A DNA stretch of 64,000 nucleotides from Apodemus sylvaticus (GCF_947179515.1 NC_067495.1:61179015-61243014); one strand, 5' to 3'; positions 22,126-33,690 are shown, counted from the stretch's first letter. A program made the numbers and translations. The notes: generated by a model not told the origin, from the letters alone.

Positions 22126-23300
22126 AAGATTCCAGCTGCCGCGAAAGAACTCTGCCCTGGGCGCCATCTTTGTCACCTCTGCGGCTGCGGTTCCCGGAAG
22201 AACTGAAACAGCTCCAGCGCCTCAGTACGAGCAGTTGCTTTTCTTTCGCTGGTTTGTTTTTGTTTCTTTTTCAAGATTTGTTTAATGTCTATGTCCTGTC
22301 TTTTTTGTTTGTTTGTTTGTATGTTGGGGGGTTGTTAGGTTTTGTTTTGGGGGGCATTTTTGTTTGCTTTTACCACTCAGATTTTTTTTTTTGTGTTTGG
22401 CTCCTTTCATGTGATGGGGAATGGGAGGCGGTTTATACACAGGATATAATATCTCCTTGGGACACCTAAGAGGCTTTAAGATTCATGCACTCTAACTTCA
22501 TTTGACCCATAGGTACCTTTGTCATGGTGAGGTTTCCATTAATGTTAGACTGAAAATGGAAATTTGGGATTTGCTCATTGTTCACCTGAGCTGAAATAAG
22601 TTTAGTAGAAGGGGTCAGGTTGTAGGATTTTGCCCTGCAAATTTATCAACCCACTTGATAAAACTAGAGTTGCTGTGGCTGAAAGGACTTATAAGTGTTT
22701 TTCAGTAAAAAAATAAATAAAATGCCACAGCTGGCTGGCTTGCTCTTAACCAATGTTAAAATACCTGGGTTATGAACAAGTCTTCAAGAAATAATTTGCT
22801 TGTTTGGTTTTAGTTTTCATTCAAACTTGTGAAGCCAGCCACGAATGGGTTTTAGTTGCCCAGATATTTTCTAAGCACTAAAAATATGTGGTTTCTAATG
22901 TATAACTGTAATTGTTAGATACAGAAATTCAATTTCAGCCAAGCAGGAGCTGAAGTAAGCTTTACCTGAGAGATGTGAACACTCGGAACTTAGCGGCATG
23001 TTTTGGTTTTTTTTTTTGTTTTTTTTTTATTTTTAGAAAAATGTAAAAAGTTTTTGTATAAAGGAAAGCAGTGAAAAATACAGCTCTGTTTCTGTTAGAA
23101 ATTCATTGTCTTAAATGTGACATCCAAAAGGAAGAGCAAGAATGGGATGATGTACAGTTTAACATTCGCTCCTGTATGTTAGTGAGCTTACTTAAATTCA
23201 TTTTAAAAATGCATTGTCCCTTCCTCATGGTATATGTAAGTTTAAAAGCTTTGTGAAAACGTATGCAATGTGTTAAAAATAAAAGCACCTTTTGAAATAC
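22126..23300 (+). other. Otud6a: Otud6a 3' UTR
   Basis: This AT-rich, T-tract-bearing sequence follows the stop. Candidate polyadenylation signals are the overlapping AATAAA pair at 22712-22721 and AATAAA at 23278-23283. The latter is followed within about 25 bp by a T/GT-rich downstream element (ggtttgcatttcttgtgt), so it is the better distal end. No SINE interrupts the UTR. The extent is inferred, not from transcript data. Confidence 0.7.
23278..23283 (+). terminator. Likely Otud6a polyadenylation signal
   Basis: A canonical AATAAA followed by a GT/T-rich stretch from about 23303 to 23320. An alternative proximal signal is at 22712-22721. Confidence 0.65.
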
Positions 23301-23459
23301 CTGGTTTGCATTTCTTGTGTAGCTGACCTAGGCCACAGGACGTTTGTATCCCAGATGGCTTTCGGCAAAGGGCTCCTGAAGAACAGGAGCAGGTTTGGTG
23401 AGAGCGGGAGGCTTCGCGTGATGCACCTGCAGTCTGGGAGGAGGCCAGGAGTGAAGTGC

Positions 23460-23640
23460 TTTCCAGGCTGACACGGGGTGGGAGGGAGCAGAACCAGGGA
23501 GGGGCCCACCCACTCAGAGGAGAACAGGAGGGGGGATTGTGGGAGGGGGTGACCGGGAGGGCGCAGTGAGTGGGATGTAAAATGAATATAATAATAATAA
23601 CAACAACAATAATAATAACAAGCAATCTAAAGATAATAAA
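23460..23640 (+). mobile_element. L1 3' end
   Basis: It has typical murine L1 3' UTR wording (cccacccactcagaggagaa, then gcagtgagtgggatgtaaaa) with an (AATAATA)n tail at about 23585-23625. Confidence 0.65.
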
Positions 23641-23774
23641 TCCAAACTAGACTGCCATAAAGACTTTGGCATTTTACTTTCACAAAAGAACAAAAACTCT
23701 ATAGTAATTGCAAAATTAATGAAGAAAGAAATCATTTTCTCAGACTTTAGCATGTGTTTTTTGTTTTGTTTTGT

Positions 23775-23917
23775 TTTTTCGAGACAGGGTTTCTCTGTAT
23801 AGCCCTGGCTGTGCTGGAACTCACTCTGTAGACCAGGCTGGCCTCGAACTCAGAAATCCACCTGCCTCTGCCTCCCAAGTGCTGGGATTAAAGGCGTGTG
23901 CCACCACTGTCTGGCTA
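23775..23917 (-). mobile_element. Young B1 SINE
   Basis: This is a near-consensus B1 reverse complement: cgagacagggtttctctgta, then ctcgaactcagaaatccacc and gctgggattaaaggcgtgtg. A (GTTTT)n tail precedes it on the plus strand. Confidence 0.95.
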
Positions 23918-24149
23918 GCATGTGTTTTATTCCTGTAGTTTTAGTGAAATAAATTAAAATATTTTTAAAAAAGGACCCCTGACTTCCAATACCTCAGCCA
24001 GGCCAGGGGCTACATTGCAGGAGGGGAAGAAATGCTACTATAGACTACTTCAGGATGTTTCTGAAATACAAATATGGAAATCCCAACAGAGTTCTCACTG
24101 TGGAAACAGATAAAGTTCTAAAACCACATTTCTGGGGTACATTGTGAGA

Positions 24150-24893
24150 AGTCTTTTGTAGGAACAGGAACATTGCATGGGGAAGGGATTGTGAGTTAGG
24201 AAGGGGGACAAGCTTTGGAAGGTGGCACAGGCTGGGGAAAGGAAAACGTGCTTGGAGAAGTGATGTAATCTAGGAGGCCTGGCTGGGAAGGAGGGTAAAG
24301 GCTGAGTACAGTGACAGCCCAGGAAAAAGCTGCATAGGCCAGCCCCGGAGGGGTCATCAGTCATAATAAAGTGTTTGGGGGATTTTTTTTTGTTCTGTTT
24401 TACTTTGAAGAAGCCTGGCTAGGGGAGAGGACATGGTGGGCTTTAGGGAAGACTCACATTCTGGTGAAGGATATGCGTCAAGGCTATGGAAAGGCTCTAG
24501 AACTGAAAGAGGTGCTTTATGGGATGGACTGTGTAAAGTAGGTGTGGGGAGTGCCTGCTTGGCTAAGGCAAAGGGTGTTGATGGACAGGGCTTCTGACTG
24601 ACAAGAGGCTACACACTGCTGAGGAAAGGCAAGGCGTGGCTAAAGGTCAGAGACACAGATGCTGGCTGGTGAAGGACTCCCGATAGGGGAGGTGAGTCAG
24701 CTGGAGTGAATTATATAGGGAAAGGGGGGGTAAAGAGACATAATGCGGGGGGGGGGGGAAAGAACTGAACTCAGGAAAAGAGGTGCTGGCCAGGGTGGGA
24801 TTGTTTGCATAATATGGCTGGGAACTGGGCTTCCCAGGGAGCGCATGCTCAGCCGTGGACTGAAGTAAGAGGCCGGGTTGGAAAGAGCATACA
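24150..24893 (+). repeat. Degenerate purine-rich minisatellite-like domain, segment 1
   Basis: It consists of loosely repeating blocks of roughly 28-35 bp built around variants of cctggctgggaaggagg, ggcacaggctggggaaagg and ctgaggaaaggcaagg. The plus strand is strongly G+A rich. It continues at 25205-26160 and 27690-28310. No coding similarity. Periodicity was judged by eye. Confidence 0.55.
24747..24758 (+). repeat. Poly-G run
   Basis: This is a run of 12 consecutive G, with another G7 at 24724-24730. The two could form a G-quadruplex. Confidence 0.9.
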
Positions 24894-24894
24894 T

Positions 24895-25204
24895 GGGCTG
24901 GACAGTGGCCCCCACACATGTGGCAGATGTGTAGCTCAGGCTCCATAAGGGTTTCCCAACAACGGGACAGGGGCTGTCCCTAACGCTGTTGCCTGTCTGT
25001 GCAGTCCAGTTCCACAACTGGGCTGCCTTGTCTGGCCTCAGTGGGAGAGAATGCACTTACCCTGCAGAGACTTGATGTGCCAGGGGGTATACCCAGGAGG
25101 GCCCCCAACCTCTCAGAGGAGAAGGGGATGGGAGAGGGACTCTGTGAGGAGGAATGAGGCAGCAATCAGGATTTAAAATTAATTAATTAATTAATTAATT
25201 AATA
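24895..25204 (+). mobile_element. L1 3' UTR with (AATT)n tail
   Basis: Murine L1 3' UTR wording is clear: ggggctgtccctaacgctgt, then gggctgccttgtctggcctc, gcagagacttgatgtgccag and cagcaatcaggatttaaaat. The tail is (TTAA)n, 25170-25204. Confidence 0.85.
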
Positions 25205-26160
25205 GGAAATGAAATTTTTTTAAAAAGCCAGCTTGGGTACAGCAGATGAGTCCATGGCTCTTGAATGGGGAAAGGATCGGGGTAGGCAACCTGGTTGGGC
25301 AAGGGGCACTTGCTCTAGACACTTTCCGAGGAAGGGGCTCTGGAAGAAGAAGATGAGGCCTTCCTGGGGAGCCAGTCAGCTTGGAAGAAGAGGACAAACT
25401 AGAGGATCCTGACAGGTAAAAGCACTGCCAGGTTTGGAAAGGTTAGTGCAGGCTGATATAGGGACACAGACTGGGAAAAACAGCATTGAGGAGAGGAAGG
25501 TAGCCCAAGAAGGGAATAAAGGAATCTGGGGTCTCTGTTGGAGAATTAAGCTTAGTTCGCGAAGGAGACCTAGTTTGTCAACACAAACTGGAGAAGGTAC
25601 TATCCTGTGAATTGTCATGGCAGAACAGAACTTATCTTAGTCTAGGGTACGTATAAGGATGCAGGCTCAGGTAGGCAGAGGAGCCAGGATAGAAGAGCAA
25701 AGAGGAAGATCTTAAGGAAGAAGCAATAGGTTAGGGAAAAGGTCCCAGCTGGGTAGGGAGGCAGAGGGACAGCTCTGGGCAGGGAATGGAGGGGAGGTCT
25801 TAGCTGAGGAAAGAGATCATAAAGTTGGGGCATTGGGCTGGTTTGGGGAAAGACAGGACAACTAAAGGATGCCTAGTTGAATCAGGAACCCAAAAACACG
25901 GAAAGTGTCTCTGACTGTTAGAGAAGAAAACATCTGCAGAAAGGGTCTTAACAGTTATAGCCTGCCTGTTAGTACAGAGACAGTATCTACACACAGACCC
26001 TGACTGAGGACAAGCACAGAATTGAGAAAAGAGGGGATTTAGCAGAGGAGGGAAACACAGATTAGGAATAGGGGTCTTGGAGAAAGGAGTCGAGGACACA
26101 CAGGATAGGAAAGGGAACTCAGGATCAGGAAGCTTAATTGGAGACAGGAACATACACTCT
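25205..26160 (+). repeat. Degenerate purine-rich minisatellite-like domain, segment 2
   Basis: It carries the same block style as 24150-24893: aacctggttgggcaaggggc, gtcccagctgggtagggagg, gtcttagctgaggaaagag. The clearest periodic run, about 28-32 bp per unit, is 25990-26150. It is interrupted on the left by an L1 end and on the right by a B1 with poly-T. Confidence 0.55.
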
Positions 26161-26167
26161 TTTATTT

Positions 26168-26190
26168 CTTTTTTTCTTTTTTTCTTTTTT

Positions 26191-26237
<47 letters not shown>

Positions 26238-26382
26238 GTTTTTTTCGAGACAGGGTTTCTCTGTGTAGCCCTGGCTATCCTGGAACTCACTCTGTAGACC
26301 AGGCTGGCCTCCAACTCAGAAATCCACCTGCCTCTGCCTCCCAAGTGCTGGGATTACAGGCGTGCACCACCACAGTCCGGCA
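26168..26382 (-). mobile_element. Young B1 SINE with a very long poly-A tail (poly-T on plus)
   Basis: The T-rich tail at 26168-26235 includes an uninterrupted stretch of more than 40 T. The near-consensus B1 body is 26244-26382. Confidence 0.95.
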
Positions 26383-26385
26383 CAT

Positions 26386-26568
26386 AGTCTTAATTAGGGT
26401 TAGCATTGCTGTGCTAAAATATCATGACCAGAACAAGTTGGGAAGAAAGGTTTCTAGAGAAGCCAAGACAGGGAACTCAATATGGGCAGGAACCTGGAGG
26501 CAGGAGCTCTGGTACAGAGGCGAGAAGAGCTCTGCACACTGGCTTGCTCCCTACGGTTTGCTTAACCT
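26386..26568 (+). mobile_element. Rodent interspersed element, left half
   Basis: Wording of a common murid repeat: taattagggttagcattgct, then aacaagttgggaagaaaggt and ctggaggcaggagctctggt. The right half resumes at 27490. Confidence 0.6.
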
Positions 26569-26668
26569 GTTTCCTTCCTTCCTTCCTTCCTTCCTTCCTT
26601 CCTTCCTTCCTTCCTTCCTTCCTTCCTTCCTTCCTTCTTTCCTTCCTTCCTTCCTTCCTTCCTTTCTT
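26569..26668. repeat. (TTCC)n microsatellite
   Basis: About 100 bp of TTCC repeats with one TTCTTT interruption. It sits at the 3' (poly-A side) end of the minus-strand L1 that follows. Confidence 0.95.
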
Positions 26669-26689
26669 CACTTATTTATTTTTCTTTTG

Positions 26690-27489
26690 TTGTTTTACAG
26701 TTTTTTGTTTTGTTTTAACTTTTCATTGATTCTTTGTGAGTTTCACATCATACACCCCAGTCCCAGTCATCTCCCTGTCCCCTCATATCTGCTCTTTGCC
26801 CTGGCAACCTCCCCCTCCCCCAATAAAAACAACAAAAACAAAGCACAGAAAACCTCTCATTATGGAAGCTGTCGGTGTCCCATTGTGTCCCACAGCATAT
26901 GCCTCTGTCCATATGTGTTCACTTGCAAAAGTTCACTGCAATGAGTCTCTGGTCTGGCTTGTGTGACATCATCAATATTGGATCCTCACTGGGCCTCCTC
27001 CTGGTTATCCTGTTACTGCCCTGGGTCATAGAGATCCTGCAGCTTTGGATGGATCTGCAGCACTGGCCTTTTCATGAGCCCCAGCCCTTCACAGATGAGA
27101 AAGATTCTAGTGTGGCCCAGTTCAGAGCCCTAGATCTGGGCCTCGGTGGTAGCTGAGCTGGTGGTCAGCATTCTCCCTTATCCACACCACCAGGGTGAGC
27201 TCTCCAGCACTGCTCGGGTTAGGTCACCCAATGCCTCCATCGTCAGAAGGCAGGGTCAGCTCTCCTGCCCTCATGCCATTAAGGCAGTTCACTTGTACCC
27301 ATGCCTCCAGAGCCAGCTCCACTGTGCTGCCCAGTCAAGGCAAGGGGCCCACTTTCCCACATGTTGCAGTCTGCCAGGGGCTGGGCCTGCTTTCATACCC
27401 TGAGGGCCGACTCACCCAAGCCTTCACCATCAGGGCAGCTCATTGTGTTGCCCAGGCAAGGTGCAGGGCCCACTCTCCCTAGTTGCTCG
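26690..27489 (-). mobile_element. L1 (Lx-like) 3' region inserted in an older element
   Basis: The plus strand reads as reverse-complement L1 3' sequence (ctttgtgagtttcacatcat, then tcactgggcctcctcctggt and gtggtggtcagcattctccc). The long open frames here are chance products. Confidence 0.6.
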
Positions 27490-27690
27490 ACAGAGGACCA
27501 CTGACCCAGGGATGGGCACTACCCACAATGAGTCGGGCCCTCCTCCCTCATCAATCACTAAGAAAATGCTCTACAGGCTTCCCTACAGCCTGATCTTATA
27601 GTAGCTTTTAAAAAAAAAATCGAAATTTTCTCCTCTCAGATGACTATAGATTTTGTCAAGCTGACATAAAATTAGCCAGCATATACAGCT
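27490..27690 (+). mobile_element. Rodent interspersed element, right half
   Basis: It resumes the family interrupted at 26568: actgacccagggatgggcac, then tacccacaatgagtcgggcc, aggcttccctacagcctgat and catcaatcactaagaaaatg. It ends aaattagccagca. Confidence 0.65.
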
Positions 27691-28310
27691 TAAGAGTCCC
27701 TGGCAGACAAAAGGATCCTGGCTGGGGTCAAGTTCCTATGTGGTTGAAGTGGTACAGGCTAGAGCTGCTAGTTCAAACTGAGGAAGGTTGCCTGGTTAAC
27801 AAAGAGGGCCTGCCTGTCCAAGGAACTCAGACCAGAGAAGGGCATTCTCTGTAGCAGAAAGGGGGACCGGGTTGAGAATGGGCTTGAGAAAGGATCCTGG
27901 TTGTGGAAGAAGGCATATAGAAATGAGGACAAACTGACTATGTAGGTGCCGAGTGAATGAGGAGCAGAGAAAGGGAAACAAGCACAGGTACGATATGGGG
28001 AGTGGGTAAAACGCAGGCTGAAAGGTGCCTAGTTAGGACAGGGTGTATAAGTTGGCCTAGGATGAGAAAGGAATTCCTGGCTTTCGAATGGGAAAAGGAC
28101 TATGTGATTAGAGGAGGAAGCAGACAATTGCTAGACAAGAGATTCTGGAACTATCGACACACAAACGGTGGCCTGAGTCTGATGACTGCACACTGCTGTA
28201 GGAGAAGGATGAGCTGGCTGGAAAAAAAGCATAGATCCAGCATGGAGACTAACTGGGGGAAGGAAACATAGATGAATAGGGCACTTCCTGCTAATGTGGC
28301 AGCAAAGGGA
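27691..28310 (+). repeat. Degenerate purine-rich minisatellite-like domain, segment 3
   Basis: Blocks such as aaaggatcctggctggggtc, ggatcctggttgtggaagaa and attcctggctttcgaatggg recur at irregular spacings of about 28-35 bp. It is the last segment of the domain. Confidence 0.55.
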
Positions 28311-28331
28311 ACAAGGAGCGGTTCCTTCTGT

Positions 28332-28465
28332 TTAAGACATGATCTCCTATGTACCCCAGTGGAGCCTGACCTTCATTAGGTAGCCCAGGCTGAGTTCAGA
28401 CTTGAGATCCTCCTGTCAGCCTTTAGAAAGACAAAAGGACAGGCATGTGCTACCATGCCCAGCCT
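28332..28465 (-). mobile_element. Old B1 SINE
   Basis: Reverse-complement B1 pattern (aggtagcccaggctgagttc, then gacaggcatgtgctaccatg) with many changes. Confidence 0.65.
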
Positions 28466-29499
28466 CTGCTCTAGGAATTTTACAACCGGTGTAACCAAAG
28501 ATGATAAATTCTCATTTTATGGCTTTCTCCTGAATACAAGAGAAACAACTACTCCTATCTTGGGAGCCCTCAAGATCTGACTTGCCTTGCCAACCACTGT
28601 GACACTGTGTCTGCCTTCACAGAAGTGAACAGGATGTATTAACTCAGGCCAGATTCTAATCCTGCCCAAGACACAAACCAAGAGAGGATCTGAAAGAAAA
28701 CAAGGTATTTGTAGTCTGTTCTTTTCCTATAACCATGACTATTGTGAGCAGTTTTGTATATGCATATCATGGGATACTAGTCTCAAAGGGACCCAGTTCC
28801 AGAAGTAATTTTCACTTATTTATTTACTGATTTAATTCCTGTTTGCTTTTGATGCATTACTGTACCTTTTTTTCTTCTTGCCTTACTAACTGGAGACAAG
28901 GTGTTTGCCACATGCATACTTCAGTTCTCAAGGCACACACGTTTTCAGGTTTGAAGTTTTAACTCATCCACCCAGTTTCTAGTTTTGTGATTGTAGTTAC
29001 CAAATCTTAACATATTTCCTCCTAGATAACATGTCATGATTAATACTTACCCAAGCTATATTTAAGGATGTTAGAAGCATTAAGTGAAAATACATTAGAA
29101 ATTGTCCCATATGTGCTAGTTACTATTAATCTCTATATAAATGCCCAAGAAATGATAGTATCAGGCCTGGCAGCAGGCATCCCTTGATTTTTGTTGATAG
29201 TGGCATTTTGGAGTCACTTGACCTTTTGCCACAGGTCCTGACATACAGAAAAAAAAAAACCTCACAGGATTGTCTTCCCCAGTGATTACCACCACAGCTT
29301 CCACTGGGGCCTGCGTGGGAACAGGATAACCTCCTTGCAAAGATTCTTCAGTCCAGAGTATATTCCTTTCATATTTTTTCTATACATGATAAACTCATAT
29401 GTTTAAAGAGCACTGTTCTAGTATTACTTGCTTCTTAAAAAGATCACATTATGAGCATTCCCCCATATCCTTAAATGATTTTCAATATGACAGTTCTTA
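28466..29499. other. Unique sequence, possibly including decayed L1
   Basis: No gene seen. 28730-28810 may belong to the ancient L1 that continues at 29720. Confidence 0.35.
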
Positions 29500-29675
29500 A
29501 AATGTTATTAAATTCTTATTTGTTTTGTGTGCTTGTACATGCATGTATGATGTGGGTCTGCAGCACAACTGCAGAAGTCTATTATCTCCTTCTACTATGT
29601 GAGTCTTGGGGGTTGAACTCCTGTTGTCAGCCTTGGTGGCAGGTGCCCTCATGCCTGAGCCATCCTGCCAGTCCC
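29500..29675 (-). mobile_element. B3 SINE
   Basis: Reverse-complement landmarks: tgagtcttgggggttgaact, then cagccttggtggcaggtgcc and tgagccatcctgccagtccc. Confidence 0.8.
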
Positions 29676-29719
29676 AATATGATGCTATGATGCTCTTAAT
29701 GCCTACATTCTTGCTTCTG

Positions 29720-30650
29720 AATACAGCATAATTTATTTATCCAATTCTGTTGTGGGACATTTAGATTGCTTTCCATTTCTCACTACTATAAATATGCCAC
29801 TGTAATGTCCTTGTAGTAAATCTTTTTCTATATTTTCTGACAATTTCCTTTTGATTAGTTCTCAAAATGATCTAGGTCAAAAGGAGAGGCTTTTAATAAT
29901 ACTGGGAAATTGCCCTCAAGAAAGATGCTACCAATTTATACTTCCATGTAGTTGCCAGCAATGAAAATTATCACCTTGGCTAAACTGTAGGTGAAATCGT
30001 ATAAGTTGACCTTCCTTGGTTCCTAGTGAGATCAAATAACCTTTTGTTGTTGGCACGTCGGTCTGGTTCGTGCAGGGATTGTATTTGTTGTCTAGTCCTA
30101 AATTTTCCTTAGTTTTCTTTTTCTATGGATGCTTGTCTTCTCCTTTGAGCTCTTTCCTCTTGTGATTTCTTTTTTTAAGCTATGGTCTCATTCTGTAGCC
30201 CAGACTGCCCTAAACCTCGGTGTGCAGCCTAGCTGGCATCAAACTCACAGCAATATCCCTGTCACAGGACTCCGAAAGCTAAGCTTCCTTTTTCCTGTGT
30301 TTTAATGAATCTGGCCAGGTTTCCTTTGAGTGTTTTAAGAGCTAGTTTTGTCATACATTATTAGCCTTTCAGATTTGTTTCTGGTGTAATAGGCTAAACT
30401 TTTTAAATCGTAATGAAATTTTATCAATTTTAAGGCTTTTATCTTGAAAGTTTCCCCATCCTGAGGTTAGATCCATTCCATGAGTTATTTCACGTTTTCT
30501 ATGCTTTTCTCTTTATCTTCAGCTATACTTAATATAGCTACCCAGGTTAGGACACAGAATTTTCTCCCAAATGCAGTAGTTAACAACTATCTCAACACTA
30601 TTTGTTGAAGAACCCATCACTTCATGGTGAATTTGAAGTGCTATCTTCTA
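29720..30650 (-). mobile_element. Ancient L1 ORF2, interrupted by a B1/B4
   Basis: The plus strand reads as reverse-complement L1M ORF2 (attctgttgtgggacattta, and later atctcaacactatttgttga). A SINE lies inside at about 30170-30290. Confidence 0.6.
30170..30290 (-). mobile_element. Diverged B1/B4-type SINE
   Basis: Pieces are visible on the plus strand: aagctatggtctcattctgt, then tagctggcatcaaactcaca. Confidence 0.5.
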
Positions 30651-31693
30651 CATATAATGCATTCTTATAAGATAATGACACAATAAAGAGATTTCAACCA
30701 TTCACACAGAATGGCTGTATTTCAGTGCCCTTAGTCTGAAATTGCTGGCTGCCCGTGCATCTATTCATTCAGCATTTACTGAAGAGCACAGTGACAAACA
30801 ATAGCTTAGAAAGATAAAGGCTGCAGTCTTGGCACTCAGCATCCTGGAGGTAACAGACTGAGAAATAGAAGAAAACATGGTCATTTGGGCTTATTGAAAG
30901 GAACACAGACCAGAGCACTCGGGAAGGAGTCAAAGAACAGAATGTCTCCCTATTCAGTTTAGCCAGATGGTAGAGGAGATAGTATGAAAGGGGATGAGAG
31001 GGAAGGGGAAGAAATCTCTCATCATAAGTAAACACTGTTTTGCTCATCACAATACATATTAAATAAATACAAATCCAATGAGAGACCATCCTTACCAGTG
31101 AGACCGGTACCGAAGTAAATCATGAGAGTACACTGTGCTGATGGGCCAGTTCCGACCTGGAGCTCAGAAACATCGTTGACAGTATAGAATTAGGTGCAGA
31201 CTCCAAAGCATGATCTGGCAACAGCCATCAAATTTAAACTGAACAAAGCACCATTGTATTTCTATGGTTATAAACAAGCAGTGCATGGTTTGAGTGTATC
31301 TTAGAAATGTTAACTTGTTGCTTTTGATAAAGGGTACCAGATTTCAGGGGAGAAGATAGCAGGGAGAATTTTGCTGTTTACTCTTTTGAATTTGATAGTC
31401 TGAACCATATGAATAAATGACAATTAATTAATTACAATGTAAGCAGCAAAACTTGAAGCATATGGCTTTTCACATAGCGGTACATTTTAGCTGTTATGTG
31501 CTGTACAAGATTATCTTTCACTGACATTCATCACAGTGTTGTGTACCGTAGCAAATATTTAGATACAGATGAAATAATTTTTTTAAAAAATCACATGTAT
31601 TATCATCTCTAGGAAAAGGAAGAAATGCATAAAAGAGGAAAACAGTAAACTTTCACTTTTTCTCTTGTCTTTTTTGTAATTTTCCTTTGTACT
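30651..31693. other. Unique sequence, nothing recognised
   Basis: No gene or repeat identified. Open frames show no family similarity. Confidence 0.4.
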
Positions 31694-31770
31694 GATAGGA
31701 AATGAATGCAGAACCTAGCACAGAATAGGCAGGTCTATACCACTAAGCTACGGAGTGCATCACCAGGCCC
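31694..31770 (-). mobile_element. ID-like SINE fragment
   Basis: The reverse-complement tRNA-Ala-like pattern is seen: gaatgcagaacctagcacag, then taccactaagctacggagtg. Confidence 0.55.
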
Positions 31771-32220
31771 AACATATTACTGTACTGTATCACTGAACTG
31801 TTGTATTGTGGTGAAATTTATGTGACATAAATTTTACCATTTTAATTATTATGTTTAGTTTTTATTATTTTTAATATTTACCAATTTTATTACAATATAT
31901 TCATTGTACATAGTGTTGGTCTTTATAATGACATTTTCATTCATATATGTCACTTGCTTTGACAGGATAGATGTCCCATGCCCTTTCTTTTCTCCCTCCC
32001 TTCTCTTTTCATGGGACCATTTCCTTTTCCCAAATAGTTTCCCCTATACTTCTATATTTGTATATTTAATATACATGAGTATATGTTTATTAGTATATAA
32101 AATCCAGGATCTACATAAAAGAAACAAACATGATACTTATCTGCATCAAGCTTATTTTAGTTAGTATGATGATCTCCAGTTCTGTCCATTTTCCTGTAAA
32201 CAATAAAATGTCATTCTTTG

Positions 32221-32375
32221 CTGGGCAGTGGTGGAGCACGCCTTTAATCCCAGCACTTGGGAGGCAGAGGCAGGTGGATTTCTGTGTTCCAGGCCAGCCT
32301 GGTCTACAGAGTGAGTTCCAGGACAGCCAGGGCTACACAGAGAAACCCTGTCTCAAAACCAAAACCAAAATAAAA
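32221..32375 (+). mobile_element. B1 SINE
   Basis: Close to consensus: gctgggcagtggtggagcac, then ggccagcctggtctacagag and cacagagaaaccctgtctca. Confidence 0.95.
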
Positions 32376-32404
32376 AATGTCATTCTTCTTCACAATACAT
32401 ACTC

Positions 32405-32405
<1 letters not shown>

Positions 32406-32446
<41 letters not shown>
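32406..32446. repeat. (GT)n microsatellite
   Basis: A run of about 20 GT units. Confidence 0.95.
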
Positions 32447-32448
<2 letters not shown>

Positions 32449-32640
32449 ACGCGCCCACATGTATATGATTTTATGGAGATTGAAGTCATGCACAATCATT
32501 CTACTGCTGAGTAATGCATTTTAACCATGTTTAAATATACAGTTCAGTGACATCCAGTTCGCTCATATTGTTTTGCAGCCATTGCAGCCATTGCTACCAT
32601 CCATGTCTAGAATTTTCTCATATTTCTTATAAACTGAAAC

Positions 32641-33356
32641 TCCACACCCATTCCATTGTTGTCTGGGGATGGGCTTCTTGTCCAAACTGTCTGTCTACTG
32701 GTCTCATGTGATCCTTCTGCCTCAGCTTCTAGAGTAGCAGAGACTACAAGCCATGGAAGCATGCTCATTTTCCATAACCAGTTCCCCACTGTCCCTCTCC
32801 ATCCATGGAAATCACAATTCTGCATTCTATCTCTGTGCATTTCAATATTAGGGGAACCTCATCCAAGTGTAATCACACAGTGTTTTTGCTTTGTAGCTAC
32901 TTTATTTTATTTATCCTAAAATTCTCTAGTTTTGTTTGTGTTATAGTATGGGGGGAGGGAAAGAGATATCAAGCCCTTCAGAAGCTGTGGCTCCAGATAG
33001 ATGTAGGAGCCAAATAAGAGAGGGGTATACATGCTTTGTTTGATTTACATATAAGAATATTCACAAGAGATTAAAGTCTAAAGATGAGACATCTAAAGTG
33101 TTTCTACTCTATTTAGATGAAGAACAAACTGTTGTGAAGGAATGACAGAACAAATGGAAATTCTAGAGATGCCACTAAGAGATAGAGTGTAAAAAGCTAA
33201 TGGACGATAAACCCTGTACCAAACAAGTTCATCAATTTCAGCTTGTTACAGCCCCAGTGTGCAAACACTGGTGAGAGAGGTCATTTTCCCATCTTTAGGG
33301 AAGACACTTCTCCTAAAAGAATCTGTATGGTTTGCTGCCTGTGAGAAAAGACATGC
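32641..33356. other. Mixed unique and old-repeat sequence, nothing clear
   Basis: Part of 32690-32760 resembles a decayed SINE (cctcagcttctagagtagca). No gene seen. Confidence 0.35.
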
Positions 33357-33645
33357 CCAGGGCCAATGAGATGACTCAGTGGGTCAAGGCATTTTCTGTG
33401 CAAGCCTGATGCCTTAAGTTCAATACCATGTAAAAAGCCTAATTTGATGGTGAGTTTCTGTAATTCCAGCACGTCAATAGCATGAGAGAAGGACCACCTG
33501 GAAATTTGTGGGCCAGCTAGCCTGGAGGGAAGCTGCAAAAACAAGAGAGGACCCTGCCTCAATAAGATGCAAGGAGAAAACTTACTGCCAAAAGTTCTCC
33601 TCCTCTGAATTCCACAAATGTGCAGAGACACAAACTAACATGTAC
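33357..33645 (+). mobile_element. B4-type SINE
   Basis: A tRNA-like head (gggccaatgagatgactcag) is fused to a B1-like body (gtaattccagcacgtcaata, then ccagctagcctggagggaag). Confidence 0.7.
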
Positions 33646-33690
33646 ACACACATACACACACACACACACACACACGCGCGCGTGCGCGCA
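33641..33690. repeat. (CA)n passing into (CG)n/(GC)n
   Basis: (CA)n followed by cgcgcgcgtgcgcgc. The alternating purine-pyrimidine tract could form Z-DNA. Confidence 0.9.

Larger units (their letters stand above)
31790..32640 (-). mobile_element. Ancient L1 fragments with nested younger L1 and B1
   Basis: The outer parts (31800-31860 and 32510-32640) look like old mammalian L1 3' sequence, for example tatacagttcagtgacatcc and tacaagctg-type words. Between them lie an AT-rich rodent L1-like segment (31865-32215), a B1 and a (GT)n. The nesting is inferred. Confidence 0.45.

Noticed and set aside
21900..22469. 189-residue frame overlapping Otud6a on the same strand
   Set aside because: An out-of-frame shadow of the OTU coding sequence running into the 3' UTR.
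24095..26153. Cluster of minus-strand Pro/Ser/Leu-rich frames
   Set aside because: Stops are rare because the plus strand is purine-rich. There are no domains, splice pattern or consistent frame.
26138..26944. 268-residue frame
   Set aside because: It runs through poly-T, a B1, (TTCC)n and an L1. The F-rich and LPSF-repeat product is a low-complexity artefact.
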